From: Mucilaginibacter sp.
GTDB taxonomy: Bacteria > Bacteroidota > Bacteroidia > Sphingobacteriales > Sphingobacteriaceae
Assembly: GCF_028287845.1 (NCBI RefSeq)
Contig: NZ_JAQBOW010000132.1
Coordinates: forward strand, 1 to 49,701
Direction: 5' to 3'
Length of the DNA: 49,701 bases
Both the position numbers and the translations under genes were made by a program. Position 1 is the stretch's first letter, and every line of letters begins with the position of its first letter. This document shows positions 1-8,796 of this stretch, piece after piece. Under the pieces are notes generated by a model. That model was not told the origin of the DNA, searched no databases, and worked only from the letters and a program-made list of their open reading frames with translations.

Positions 1-681
1 TATGAACCCGTTCCGAATGTAGTAACACCCGGTAAAACTAACAGCGATGCACCGTCAGACGCTATTATATTATTTGATGGTAAAAATTTAGATCAATGGA
101 CATCGACAGAGCAAAGAGGCACGCCCGCTGACTGGACCGTTGCTGATGGTATTTTAACTGTAAAAAAGGGCACAGGAAATATTGAAACTGTTAAATCGTT
201 TGGAAGCTACCAGTTACATATAGAGTGGAGAATACCTTCTAACATAACCGGTACCGACCAGGCGCGTGGTAATAGCGGAGTCTTTTTAGCGTCGTTAGGT
301 AAAGGTGACGCGGGCTACGAATTACAGATATTAGATTCATATAAAAATAAAACATATGTTAACGGCCAGGCGGGAAGTATTTACAAACAATTTATCCCTT
401 TGGTTAACGCCAATAAGCCACCGGGCGAATGGCAAACCTATGATATAGTATGGACCGCGCCAACCTTTAATGACAACGGTACCGTTAACACACCAGCCAG
501 AGCGACTATTTTTTTCAACGGTATACTGGTTCAAAACAACGTATCGTTGCTAGGCCCGACTCAATATATTGGTAAACCATCATACAGCATAAAGCACGGG
601 CCTGCACCTATTAAGTTACAAGCGCATGGCGATAAAAGTGAACCAATAAGCTACCGTAACATTTGGGTTAGGGGATTATAA
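1..681 (+). CDS. DUF1080 (3-keto-disaccharide hydrolase-type) protein, 5' partial
   Basis: The reading frame is open from the first base to the stop at 679-681, so the N-terminus lies outside the window; 226 codons are visible. The DUF1080 family signature is clear: IILFDGKNLDQW near the visible start, then DWTVADGILTV, a YQLHIEWRIP strand, GNSGVFL, YELQILDS, GEWQTYDIVW and the closing IKLQAHGDKSEPISYRNIWVRGL region split over short strands. This is a concanavalin-like beta-sandwich. Some DUF1080 members hydrolyse 3-keto-glycosides made by sugar oxidoreductases, while others are uncharacterised, so the substrate is unknown here. The following gene is another carbohydrate-active protein, and an exported Gfo/Idh/MocA oxidoreductase lies 5 kb downstream. 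Any export signal would be upstream of the window. Confidence 0.9.
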   Translation, partial: YEPVPNVVTPGKTNSDAPSDAIILFDGKNLDQWTSTEQRGTPADWTVADGILTVKKGTGNIETVKSFGSYQLHIEWRIPSNITGTDQARGNSGVFLASLGKGDAGYELQILDSYKNKTYVNGQAGSIYKQFIPLVNANKPPGEWQTYDIVWTAPTFNDNGTVNTPARATIFFNGILVQNNVSLLGPTQYIGKPSYSIKHGPAPIKLQAHGDKSEPISYRNIWVRGL

Positions 682-915
682 TTAGTCGTTTAGATTTATT
701 AGTATGTTGCCAAGCAAATTACACATTGCAAGGTAACGTACTTTTTACATTTATTAGACGTAGTTAATCAATACATTAGTTGGTAAGTTTTAACCAATTT
801 ATAAATCCGTTATTGTTAATCATATTTTGAAAGAATTGATTGCGGTTTGCTGCAATCGATTGTAATTGCTATTCTTAACTAATAAACCAATAACACCAAT
901 ATAAATCCTAAACAA
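682..915 (+). other. Intergenic spacer ahead of the DUF5703 gene
   Basis: AT-rich spacer of 234 bases. No convincing terminator follows the DUF1080 gene and no full -33/-7 promoter pair was found. A small imperfect stem with arms gattgc and gcaatc around 839-856 is the only structure seen. The spacer probably carries the promoter of the following gene, but its position cannot be given. Confidence 0.3.
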
Positions 916-3081
916 ATGAATACGAAGCTTTTTAAAGCGGTACTATCCGCATTATTAGCTGTACTGGTAAGTACAACTGCTAATAGCCAGGTAAAAAAAA
1001 CAGCATTTAATATTAGTCCATTATTGGATGCCTATAATGTAAGCTGGGATAGCCCGGGCCCAACGTCGTCACAATCAATGCCAATAGGTAATGGGGACAT
1101 TGGTCTTAATGTATGGGTTGAACCAAACGGTGATCTTTGCTTTTTTATAGGTAAAACCGATGCATGGGGAGCAGCCTCTGCTACTGAAAAGAATAACTGG
1201 ATTAAAGACGGCGGGATTTTAATGAAATTAGGCAAAGTGCGCGTATCATTAAGCCCAACTCCTCTAACTCAAGGAGCCACATTTACACAAGTACTTAAGC
1301 TGCATAACAGTGAGATACTAGTTAAAGAAGGCGATACACAGCTTAGGGTATGGGTGGATGCAAATAACCCGGTTATAAGGGTTGAATCTAAAAGCACTAA
1401 GCCTGTATCGGTAAAAGTAACTTTAGATAATTGGCGCGCTGGCAATGGCGATATAATAATGGCAAACCAGGCAAATAAAATCGCATGGTATCATCAAAAC
1501 CCAAAAGATGCAGACATTCATTTACAGGGTATAATGTTTGGAGGAATAATTAAAGGTAAAGGATTAGTAACTAAAGATGATACCACATTGCAATCGAAAG
1601 CGTCACTTACTCAATTGATCTCTGTTTACCCGTTAACTACAAAGGATATTACTACTAATGAATGGTTAACTCAACTAAACAAAAAAATAATCCAAATTGA
1701 TGCGCTTCCGTTAGAACAAACACGCCTGGCTCATCAGCAATGGTGGGATAAATTCTGGCATAGAAGCTGGATATTTATAAAAGGCGATGAGGCTGCAGCA
1801 AAAAATACACAGGGCTATATTTTACAGCGCTATATTACCGCATGTGCCGGCAGAGGTGCATATCCTATAAAATTTAATGGCTCTATCTTCGTGGTAGATA
1901 ATCCGCAGTATAAGCAAAATAGGAAAATAATAAGTATTGATGCCGATTACCGCGAATGGGGCGGCCAATATTGGTTTCAAAACACCAGGCCAATGTACTG
2001 GCCGCGTTTAATGGCCGGCGATTTTGATGAAATGCTGCCACTATTTAAAATGTATGCTAAAATACTGCCTGATAATGCTGCACAGGTAAAGAAATACTAT
2101 AATCATGGCGGTGCTTATTTTCAGGAAACACAGCCTTTTTGGGGTGGCTTACCCTATATGGGCCCCGAAGTTAAGGAAAACTGGACAGCACATTATTTCA
2201 CCCCGATATTGGAATTGAGCATGATGATGCTTGATTACTATGAGTATACCGGTGATAAAAAGTTTGCTAAAGAAACATTGCTGCCAATTGCATCGGCAGC
2301 AGTAGAGTTTTTTGATAACCATTTTGGTCGTGATGCACAAGGGAAATTATTGCTTGACCCGGATAACTCTATCGAAATGTTTTGGAAGGCACATAATCCG
2401 GCACCGGATATTGCAGGTTTACATGCGGTTGTTGGCAGGCTAATTACTTTGCCAGCTGGTATAGTAGATGAAAAAGAACGTGCTAACTGGAAAAGATTTT
2501 ATGACGAATTGCCCCCGTTACCTGTAGGTGATAAAGATGGTAAACAAGTATTATTACCCTACACGGGCCCGCAAACTGTAAAGGGGCATAATTTAGAAAA
2601 CCCCGAGTTGTACGCTATTTATCCTTTCCGTATATATGGATTAGGCAGGCCCGATCTTGATTTGGCAAAAAACACCTTTGAGGTGCGCAAATTTAAAGAT
2701 AAAGGTTGTTGGATTCAGGATCCCATACAGGCCGCTATGCTTGGTTTGTCCGATGTTGCCAAGGTATATGTTTCCTACAATTTTGCACGTAAAGAGCCTA
2801 CGCTAAAATTCCCTGCATTTTGGGCCACCGGGCATGATTATGCACCCGATGAGGATAACGGTGGTAATGGTGAAAATGGCCTGCAAGAAATGCTGATGCA
2901 GATAAATGGTAAAAAGATTATGTTATTACCGGCCTGGCCAAAAGAATGGGGAGATACAGAGTTTAAATTAAATGCGCCATTTAATACAACTGTTCAGGGT
3001 AGGGTTAAAGATGGTAAATTAATTGACCTGGTTGTTACACCGGCTTCCCGCAAAGCAGATATTATTGATATGTCAAAATAA
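916..3081 (+). CDS. DUF5703-family exported glycoside hydrolase-like protein
   Basis: 721 aa with an N-terminal signal peptide (hydrophobic residues about 8-24, ending near ANSQ), so it is exported. Residues about 30-270 match the DUF5703 N-terminal beta-sandwich (SWDSPGPTSSQSMPIGNGDIG). The rest resembles the (alpha/alpha)6 catalytic domain of GH95/GH65-like enzymes, with HQQWWDKFWHRSW, RYITACAGRGAYPIKFNGS, DYREWGGQYWFQNTRPMYWP and a late GHDYAPDEDNGGNGE stretch rich in acidic residues. A closing beta domain ends in a GRVKDGKLIDLVV motif as in GH95-type enzymes. The substrate is not known for DUF5703 proteins; an alpha-fucosidase- or phosphorylase-like activity is only a structural guess. 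A terminator-like stem follows the stop. Confidence 0.85.
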   Translation: MNTKLFKAVLSALLAVLVSTTANSQVKKTAFNISPLLDAYNVSWDSPGPTSSQSMPIGNGDIGLNVWVEPNGDLCFFIGKTDAWGAASATEKNNWIKDGGILMKLGKVRVSLSPTPLTQGATFTQVLKLHNSEILVKEGDTQLRVWVDANNPVIRVESKSTKPVSVKVTLDNWRAGNGDIIMANQANKIAWYHQNPKDADIHLQGIMFGGIIKGKGLVTKDDTTLQSKASLTQLISVYPLTTKDITTNEWLTQLNKKIIQIDALPLEQTRLAHQQWWDKFWHRSWIFIKGDEAAAKNTQGYILQRYITACAGRGAYPIKFNGSIFVVDNPQYKQNRKIISIDADYREWGGQYWFQNTRPMYWPRLMAGDFDEMLPLFKMYAKILPDNAAQVKKYYNHGGAYFQETQPFWGGLPYMGPEVKENWTAHYFTPILELSMMMLDYYEYTGDKKFAKETLLPIASAAVEFFDNHFGRDAQGKLLLDPDNSIEMFWKAHNPAPDIAGLHAVVGRLITLPAGIVDEKERANWKRFYDELPPLPVGDKDGKQVLLPYTGPQTVKGHNLENPELYAIYPFRIYGLGRPDLDLAKNTFEVRKFKDKGCWIQDPIQAAMLGLSDVAKVYVSYNFARKEPTLKFPAFWATGHDYAPDEDNGGNGENGLQEMLMQINGKKIMLLPAWPKEWGDTEFKLNAPFNTTVQGRVKDGKLIDLVVTPASRKADIIDMSK

Positions 3082-3102
3082 TAATATTTTACTAATTATT
3101 TA

Positions 3103-3140
3103 AAAAAATGCAAAGTGCTATCCTACGCTTTGCATTTTTT
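3103..3140 (+). terminator. Rho-independent terminator after the DUF5703 gene
   Basis: A 13-bp stem, aaaaaatgcaaag pairing with ctttgcatttttt, around a 12-base loop, followed by further T and A residues. It begins about 20 bases after the stop codon at 3081. Confidence 0.75.
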
Positions 3141-3288
3141 ATTTGAGGCTTAATCGAATATTATCATAAAATGATGCTTTTTTAACCACAATCAAAAAAA
3201 TTTACAATATTATAAAATTTTTTAGCGTAAATATTTTGATTTAAATATAACTAATACTTATGTTTATACAGGTTTAAACCATTATTGC

Positions 3289-3525
3289 ATGAAAAAGATC
3301 CCCTTATTTTTCAGTTTTTTATTATTTTCATGTGCTGCCCCAAAGAAAATAGTTACTAGTACTAACACTACAAGTCAGTATAAACAACCCTACCATGTAT
3401 TTGCTGTTGGACAATGGAATCCAGAATATGTTATCTTAACACTTATTGATGCCGATGATACCTATTTTACTGTTAAGGCAATATATAATGCGTCCTTAAA
3501 AAAAGGAGCTGTATATACGCCTTAA
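3289..3525 (+). CDS. Small putative lipoprotein
   Basis: 78 aa. The N-terminus is a lipoprotein signal: MKKIPLFFSFLLFSC with Cys15 as the lipidation residue and a short hydrophobic core. After it come a Ser/Thr-rich linker and a small domain of about 50 residues (YHVFAVGQWNPEYVILTLIDADDTYFTVKA, in part) that I do not recognise. A single gene with its own spacer on both sides (207 and 92 bases). Its function is unknown; it would sit in the inner or outer membrane facing the periplasm or surface. The lipobox and clean open frame support it as a real gene. Confidence 0.6.
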   Translation: MKKIPLFFSFLLFSCAAPKKIVTSTNTTSQYKQPYHVFAVGQWNPEYVILTLIDADDTYFTVKAIYNASLKKGAVYTP

Positions 3526-3617
3526 ATTATCTCCTGAATTATTGACATGTACCGGGTAATTTATAACTTAGCAATGTTATTGCAATACGACAATGACTAT
3601 AAATTCCATTGCATCTC

Positions 3618-4088
3618 ATGATAAAAGATTTAAACTCATTAAACCAGGTAGCAGAGTTTCATACTACTTTTAAACATCCCATTATACCAATGCCGTCTAT
3701 CCCATCAATGGAGCGTTGTAAGCTGCGTATTGAGCTTTTGGCCGAAGAATTAAAGGAATTACAGCAAGCGGTTAACGATAATGATCTTGTGGAAATTGCC
3801 GACGCCCTTTGCGACCTGCAATATGTACTTTCCGGAGCTGTTTTAGAATTTGGCTTGGGCGAGAAATTTAAAGAACTATTTGATGAAGTTCACCGCTCAA
3901 ACATGAGTAAGGCATGTAAGACTATAGAAGAAGCTAATGCAACTATTGATTACTATAAAAGCAAAGGCAATACAGAATCATACTTTAAAGAAATTGATGG
4001 CTTATACCTGGTATATAGAATGCCTGATGATAAAACCTTAAAATCAGTAAACTATTCGCCTGCCGACCTGCGCGCCATATTAGGATAA
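3618..4088 (+). CDS. MazG-like nucleoside triphosphate pyrophosphohydrolase
   Basis: 156 aa from the ATG at 3618; an in-frame TTG at 3609 would add three residues and is less likely. The all-alpha NTP pyrophosphohydrolase metal site is visible: EExxE at residues 43-47 and ExxD at 59-62 with Asp66 one turn later. Enzymes of this fold (MazG, HisE, dUTPase-like) hydrolyse NTPs to NMP and pyrophosphate with Mg2+. The spacing of the motif and the single domain resemble phosphoribosyl-ATP pyrophosphohydrolase-like and phage MazG-like proteins, but a his gene context is absent, so a nucleotide house-cleaning role is the better guess. The pseudouridine synthase gene starts 3 bases after its stop, suggesting co-transcription. 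Confidence 0.8.
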   Translation: MIKDLNSLNQVAEFHTTFKHPIIPMPSIPSMERCKLRIELLAEELKELQQAVNDNDLVEIADALCDLQYVLSGAVLEFGLGEKFKELFDEVHRSNMSKACKTIEEANATIDYYKSKGNTESYFKEIDGLYLVYRMPDDKTLKSVNYSPADLRAILG

Positions 4089-4091
4089 TTA

Positions 4092-4769
4092 ATGTTAGAT
4101 ATCCTTTATCGTGATGATTGCCTGATTGCTATAAACAAACCGCATGGTTTATTAGTGCATCGCTCATCGATAGCTGCAGATGCAGAAGAGTTTGCCTTGC
4201 AGCTATTAAGAGACCAAGTTGGTTTAAAAGTTAATCCTGTGCATCGTTTGGACAGAGCAACCGGCGGTATTTTATTATTTGCATTGAGCAAGGAGGTAGA
4301 AATAGCAATGCAACAGCAATTTTCTGATAATTTGGTAAATAAAAAATATACAGCTATTGTCAGAGGCTATACTCCGGATAGCGAAGAAATAAATTATCCA
4401 TTAAGAAAAGAAAATGGTGTGCTACAGGGAGCATTCACTGTTTACCAAACACTCAATCGCGCAGAAATACCGGTTCCTCTTGGTATACATGATACTTCAC
4501 GATATTCGCTAATAGAAATTAAACCAACAACGGGACGAATGCACCAGATAAGGAAGCACATGAGTCACGTTTTTCATCCTATAATTGGCGATACTACACA
4601 CGGGTGTAATAAGCAGAATAAATTATTTAAGGAAAAGTGGAATATGACAACCTTGTTATTACATGCCTCGCAACTGTCATTTAATCATCCGGTTATGAAC
4701 GCGCATATTGTTATTGAAGCACCATTACAGGCAGAATTTAAACGGGTTATACAAATAATGCGCTGGTAG
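4092..4769 (+). CDS. truC: TruC-like tRNA pseudouridine synthase (RluA family)
   Basis: 225 aa. The RluA-family catalytic motif HRLDRATGG lies at residues 51-59 with the nucleophile Asp54. The start (ILYRDDCLIAINKPHGLLVHRS) and the stretch GDTTHGCNKQNKLF match TruC, which converts U65 of tRNA to pseudouridine, better than the rRNA enzymes of the family. TGRMHQIRKHM is the usual substrate-binding motif. There is no S4 domain, as expected for TruC. It follows the MazG-like gene by 3 bases. A second RluA-family gene lies at 46.5 kb. Assignment of the target base is by similarity only. Confidence 0.85.
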   Translation: MLDILYRDDCLIAINKPHGLLVHRSSIAADAEEFALQLLRDQVGLKVNPVHRLDRATGGILLFALSKEVEIAMQQQFSDNLVNKKYTAIVRGYTPDSEEINYPLRKENGVLQGAFTVYQTLNRAEIPVPLGIHDTSRYSLIEIKPTTGRMHQIRKHMSHVFHPIIGDTTHGCNKQNKLFKEKWNMTTLLLHASQLSFNHPVMNAHIVIEAPLQAEFKRVIQIMRW

Positions 4770-4817
4770 TTATATATTCACGGTCAAACAATGCAACGCT
4801 AATTTTGTAGTAAATTC

Positions 4818-5102
4818 ATGACAGTCCCGATAAATTATAAGCTTTATAAAAACAGCGAAGAACATAATATAACGATAACTCCTGTCAATCAAAATATACC
4901 CGGAGGTGATCTGTATGTAAAAGGTGTATTTAGACTTACAGAAGGAAACGTAGGCTTGGGCGATATTGTATTTGATGATAATATGCGCGAGTGGGAATAT
5001 ACCGGCATGGGCGATCTTTCGCACCGCGAAGCAACAGAAATAGCAAGCTTTATCAAAAACAATAACCTTGCCGGTATCGATACTGATAATCCAATACAAT
5101 AA
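4818..5102 (+). CDS. Conserved hypothetical small protein
   Basis: 94 aa, acidic, with no signal peptide, membrane segment or motif I recognise. The sequence alternates short polar strands (YKLYKNSEEHNITITPV, GGDLYVKGVFRL) and ends in a helix-like stretch. The DNA TAATTTTG at 4800-4807 matches the Bacteroidota -7 box 10 bases before the ATG, which supports this start and an independent transcript, although no -33 TTG sits at the right distance. Function unknown. Confidence 0.6.
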   Translation: MTVPINYKLYKNSEEHNITITPVNQNIPGGDLYVKGVFRLTEGNVGLGDIVFDDNMREWEYTGMGDLSHREATEIASFIKNNNLAGIDTDNPIQ

Positions 5103-5119
5103 TCTGTTTTTGATAACTA

Positions 5120-5150
5120 TTGCAGGTAACCATTTCTAATTTTATCTTTA
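5120..5150 (+). promoter_or_regulatory. Candidate promoter of the DUF4337 gene
   Basis: TTG at 5120-5122 and TATCTTTA at 5143-5150, 20 bases apart, fit the Bacteroidota -33/-7 layout with one mismatch in the -7 box. The predicted start of transcription is about 25 bases before the ATG at 5181. Confidence 0.4.
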
Positions 5151-5180
5151 CCAAAAAACCATTTATAGTATTACAACCTA

Positions 5181-5729
5181 ATGGACGAGATTGAAAACTA
5201 TTCGGAAAAAATTCATGAACAAAGTAATGAGCATGCCCATCATATCCTCTCAGAAGGAAAAGAGCGTTGGGTGCTGTTTGTAGCGCTTTCTACGGCATTA
5301 ATTGCAGTGTTGGCTGCAATAACAGGATTATTGGCCGGAGAGCATGCTGACGAAGCCATGCTGGCCCAGATACACGCGTCAGACCAATGGGCATATTACC
5401 AGGCTAAGGGTATAAAATCAGAAACATTAAACCAAACCAATAAATTATTGCTTGCATTTGGTAAAACCCCAATTGCCACAGATGAAGATAAAATAAATGC
5501 GAATAAAAAAGAGCAGGCAGAAATTAAGAAACAGGCAGAAGAGTTTCAAAAAGAATCTGATGTGCATGTTGCAAAACATAGCGTATTTGCCCGTGGTATT
5601 ACCTTGTTTCAAATCTCCATCGCCATAGGCGCTATATCTATCATTGTGAAGCGAAAAGGATTGTGGCTGGTAAGTATAGGGTTTGCATGTATTGGTATTT
5701 TCTTTTTAATTCAGGGTATTTGGTTTTAA
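5181..5729 (+). CDS. DUF4337-family membrane protein
   Basis: 182 aa. It has a membrane segment near residues 30-50 (WVLFVALSTALIAVLAAITGLLAG), a central soluble helical part (DQWAYYQAKGIKSE, then a Lys/Glu-rich coiled-coil-like stretch around 100-130) and two closing membrane segments (about 137-153 and 160-180). This order is typical of DUF4337 proteins, whose function is unknown. The central QWAYYQAK motif is the family hallmark. It is followed by the oxidoreductase gene after 13 bases, so the two may be one transcript, without an evident functional link. Confidence 0.8.
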   Translation: MDEIENYSEKIHEQSNEHAHHILSEGKERWVLFVALSTALIAVLAAITGLLAGEHADEAMLAQIHASDQWAYYQAKGIKSETLNQTNKLLLAFGKTPIATDEDKINANKKEQAEIKKQAEEFQKESDVHVAKHSVFARGITLFQISIAIGAISIIVKRKGLWLVSIGFACIGIFFLIQGIWF

Positions 5730-5742
5730 TCCATCAAAATTT

Positions 5743-7113
5743 ATGAAAGGTATTGTATTTAGCTGTGCAGTTGTTTGTACAGCTTTTTTAGGGCTTTCGG
5801 CTCAAGGTCAAACAAAAAAGAACGACAAGGTTAGGCTTATTACTTTAGATCCCGGTCATTTTCATGCTGCATTGGTGCAAAAAACCATGCTGAGTGATAT
5901 TGAGCCCGATGTTTATGTTTATGCACCTAAAGGGGAGGATGTACAATCGCACCTTGATAAAATCAATGCCTATAATCATCGCGCTGCCGATCCAACACAC
6001 TGGAAAGAGCTGGTTTATACCGGCGATGATTTCTTTAATAAAATGATAGCCGAAAAACGCGGTAATGTAGTAGTTATGGCGGGCAATAATCAAAAGAAAA
6101 CAGAATATATTAAAAGATCAATCGATGCCGGTTTTAATGTTTTGGGCGATAAGCCCATGGCTATTGACAACCAGCATTTTGAAATGCTAAAAAGTGCATT
6201 TACTGATGCAGCAAAAAAGAAGCTGGTTTTGTATGATATCATGACCGAGCGTTACGAAATCACCAATGCCTTACAGCGTGAGTTTGCCGGTATTCCTGAA
6301 GTATTTGGCCAGCTTAAAAAAGGTACGCCGCAACATCCGGGTGTTGAAATGGAGAGTGTGCATTATTTTTATAAATCTGTTTCGGGCAGTGTGCTTAGCC
6401 GGCCGGCTTGGTTCTTTGATGTTAAACAACAAGGAGAGGGCCTGCAAGACGTAGGTGTACATTTGGTAGATCTTACCCAATGGGAATGTTTCCCTGAAAA
6501 AATCATCAATTACAAAAAAGATATAAAATTTAATAGTGCTAAACGATGGGCATCTGATGTTACATTGAGTCAGTTTAACGCTATTACTAAATTAAACGGC
6601 TTCCCGGCGTTTTTAGAGAAAAACGTGGTAAAAGATACTATCCTGAAAGTTTATGCAAATGGCTCGGTTAATTACCAATTATTTGGTACTAATGTTAAAT
6701 TAACAGCTAAATGGGCTTATTCTGCCGTTGCTGGCGGAGACAGTCAGTATTCCGTATTGCATGGCACTAAGGCCGATCTGTATGTAAGACAAGGGGCAAC
6801 CGAAAAATATATCCCTGCTTTATATATCGAACCACTAAATGAAAGTGCTGCTTATGAGAAATTGCTGGTTGAAAAATTAAAAGTAATTCAGGACAAATAT
6901 CCCGGTGTTGAACTAAAAAAACAGGCTAAGGGCTGGGAAGTTATTATCCCCGAAAAATACAAAGATGGCCACGAGGCGCATTTTGGGCGCGTGACCGAGA
7001 AATATTTAGATTATCTGCGTAAAGGGGATATGCCTAAATGGGAAGTGCCCAACATGATAGCTAAGTATTATACCACTACTACCGCATTGGCGCTGGCAAA
7101 AGGTAGGAAATAA
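5743..7113 (+). CDS. Exported Gfo/Idh/MocA-family oxidoreductase with Oxidoreduct_C domain
   Basis: 456 aa. An N-terminal signal peptide (residues about 1-23, ending LSAQGQ) indicates export. The NAD(P)-binding half carries LDPGHFHAALVQ and the family motif GDKPMAI, the equivalent of the EKP loop with Asp in place of Glu. The second half matches the putative oxidoreductase C-terminal domain found in Bacteroidota sugar operons (GEGLQDVGVHLVDLTQWE, then a KYYTTTTALALAKGRK end). Such enzymes oxidise or reduce sugars using tightly bound NAD(P). A link with DUF1080-type 3-keto-glycoside hydrolases is known for the class; here the DUF1080 gene is 5 kb away, so a shared pathway is only a possibility. 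Confidence 0.85.
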   Translation: MKGIVFSCAVVCTAFLGLSAQGQTKKNDKVRLITLDPGHFHAALVQKTMLSDIEPDVYVYAPKGEDVQSHLDKINAYNHRAADPTHWKELVYTGDDFFNKMIAEKRGNVVVMAGNNQKKTEYIKRSIDAGFNVLGDKPMAIDNQHFEMLKSAFTDAAKKKLVLYDIMTERYEITNALQREFAGIPEVFGQLKKGTPQHPGVEMESVHYFYKSVSGSVLSRPAWFFDVKQQGEGLQDVGVHLVDLTQWECFPEKIINYKKDIKFNSAKRWASDVTLSQFNAITKLNGFPAFLEKNVVKDTILKVYANGSVNYQLFGTNVKLTAKWAYSAVAGGDSQYSVLHGTKADLYVRQGATEKYIPALYIEPLNESAAYEKLLVEKLKVIQDKYPGVELKKQAKGWEVIIPEKYKDGHEAHFGRVTEKYLDYLRKGDMPKWEVPNMIAKYYTTTTALALAKGRK

Positions 7114-7126
7114 CTAAAAAGGCCAT

Positions 7127-7216
7127 GCCATTTCTAACGATAGTGAGAAATCTTATACGATATGCAGACGATCTATAAAGCGTATAAGATTTCTACTCGT
7201 TCCTCGTCGAAATGAC
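7127..7216. repeat. Imperfect palindromic intergenic repeat (family A, copy 1)
   Basis: The outer ends gccatttct and cgaaatgac are near-inverted, and a perfect 14-bp inner pair (7146-7159 with 7181-7194) frames a 21-base loop. Ends of this kind (gtcatttcg...cgaaatgac) are shared with the element at 46031-46139. It fills the space between the oxidoreductase and helicase genes and can act as a terminator-like hairpin in either direction. Confidence 0.65.
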
Positions 7217-7260
7217 AGGAGTTATTACGATAGCTCACAATTAGCCGTATCTTTACCCCC

Positions 7261-8562
7261 ATGATAAAAAAAGCGCTGGAGAATTTGAAGATCACGGCAT
7301 TGAACGAAATGCAAAACGCGGCATTAAGCGCCAATCCCAAAAAGGATCTCATCTTACTTTCTCCAACAGGTTCCGGCAAAACATTGGGTTTTTTATTACC
7401 ATTGTTAAAATCATTACAGGCTGATATTAATATGGTTCAGGTACTTATCCTGGTGCCCTCAAGAGAGCTGGCTTTGCAGATAGAACAGGTATTTAAAACC
7501 ATAAGCAGCGGCTTTAAAGTAAATTGCTGTTACGGCGGGCACTCTACTAAGATAGAAAAGAATAATCTTTCACAACCACCCGTTGTTTTAATAGGTACGC
7601 CTGGCCGTATAGCGTATCATTTGCGTCACGGTAGCTTTAGTACAGAGGCTATCCATACATTGATATTAGATGAGTTTGATAAATCGTTAGAGTTTGGTTT
7701 TCAAACCGATATGACGGTGATAATACGCCAGCTGGAGCATTTGGGCAAGCGCGTCTTAACTTCGGCCACACGAATGAAAGATATACCTGATTTTACCGGG
7801 GTTACTGATCCTATAGAATTGGATTTCCTGAATAATAAAACCAATGCGCCTGATATTAAATTAAAAGCCGTTATATCCGAAGCGGCCGATAAGCTGGATA
7901 CTTTGTTTTCGCTTATTTGTAAAATAGGAAATAAGTCCACACTGGTTTTCTGCAATCATCGCGAAGCTGTAGAACGTATTAGTGATCTGCTTTGGGACAG
8001 GGGAATAATTCATGATATTTTTCATGGCGGCATGGAACAGGACGACAGAGAACGCGCTTTATTAAAATTCAGGAACGGCAGCCATAGGTTATTAATCACT
8101 ACCGATCTCGCATCGCGCGGACTGGATATTCCTGAAATTGAGTATGTAATACATTATCAACTACCACATAACGAAGAGGCATTTACACATCGTAATGGCC
8201 GCACAGCGCGAATGCATGCAAAAGGTACCGCTTACCTGATATTGAATGAAGACGAAAAGCAGGAGTATCTTCGTCAAAAACCAGAGATAGAGGAATTGCC
8301 GGAAGATTTAAAGCTGCCTGAAATAACTCCATGGGCCACGTTGTACATTGCAGCCGGTAAAAAGGATAAGATTAACAAAGTGGATATAGTTGGGTTATTA
8401 CTTAAAAAAGGCGAATTACCCAAAGATGACCTGGGCTTAATAGAAGTTTTGGATAACACCTCATATGCAGCTGTAAAACGTACACAAATAGAAAATATAG
8501 TACAAAAGCTTAAAGGTGAAAAGATAAAAAATAAGAAAGTTAAAATCGAAATATCAAGATAG
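7261..8562 (+). CDS. DEAD-box RNA helicase (DEFD variant)
   Basis: 433 aa. Helicase motifs appear in order: a Q-motif region (ALNEMQNAAL), motif I SPTGSGKT at 34-41, PSRELALQ, GTPGR, motif II as DEFD at 137-140 in place of DEAD, SAT of motif III, then FCNHREAVERISD, TTDLASRGLDIP and HRNGRTAR (motifs IV-VI). DEFD occurs naturally in a minority of the family and keeps the catalytic Asp-Glu pair. A Lys-rich C-terminal tail of about 70 residues (GEKIKNKKVKIEISR) probably binds RNA. It is an ATP-dependent RNA remodelling enzyme, with a ribosome or mRNA role inferred from the family. The DUF1456 gene starts 6 bases later. The box TATCTTTA ends 5 bases before the ATG. Confidence 0.92.
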   Translation: MIKKALENLKITALNEMQNAALSANPKKDLILLSPTGSGKTLGFLLPLLKSLQADINMVQVLILVPSRELALQIEQVFKTISSGFKVNCCYGGHSTKIEKNNLSQPPVVLIGTPGRIAYHLRHGSFSTEAIHTLILDEFDKSLEFGFQTDMTVIIRQLEHLGKRVLTSATRMKDIPDFTGVTDPIELDFLNNKTNAPDIKLKAVISEAADKLDTLFSLICKIGNKSTLVFCNHREAVERISDLLWDRGIIHDIFHGGMEQDDRERALLKFRNGSHRLLITTDLASRGLDIPEIEYVIHYQLPHNEEAFTHRNGRTARMHAKGTAYLILNEDEKQEYLRQKPEIEELPEDLKLPEITPWATLYIAAGKKDKINKVDIVGLLLKKGELPKDDLGLIEVLDNTSYAAVKRTQIENIVQKLKGEKIKNKKVKIEISR

Positions 8563-8568
8563 AATAAT

Positions 8569-8793
8569 ATGAGCAATAATGATATTATGAAAAAACTTAG
8601 GGTAGCTATGAAGTTTACCGACGATGATATTGTAAAGGTTTTAGAACTGGCCAATTTCAGGATCACTAAAACCGAATTAGGTGCCATCTTCAGAAACGAA
8701 GATCATCCAAATTTTAAGCCTTGCGGCGATCAAATACTTCGCAATTTTTTAAACGGCCTAATAATTTATAAACGCGGACCTAAACCCCAATAA
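8569..8793 (+). CDS. DUF1456 (YehS-like) protein, single repeat
   Basis: 74 aa. The sequence follows the DUF1456 repeat: NNDIMKKLRVAMKFTDDDIVKVLELANF, then FRNEDHPNFKPCGDQILRNFLNGLIIYKRG, split here over short motifs. The E. coli relative YehS carries two such repeats in about 150 residues, while this protein has only one. No function is established. It lies 6 bases after the helicase gene in the same direction, so the two are likely expressed together. Confidence 0.85.
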   Translation: MSNNDIMKKLRVAMKFTDDDIVKVLELANFRITKTELGAIFRNEDHPNFKPCGDQILRNFLNGLIIYKRGPKPQ

Positions 8794-8796
8794 TAA

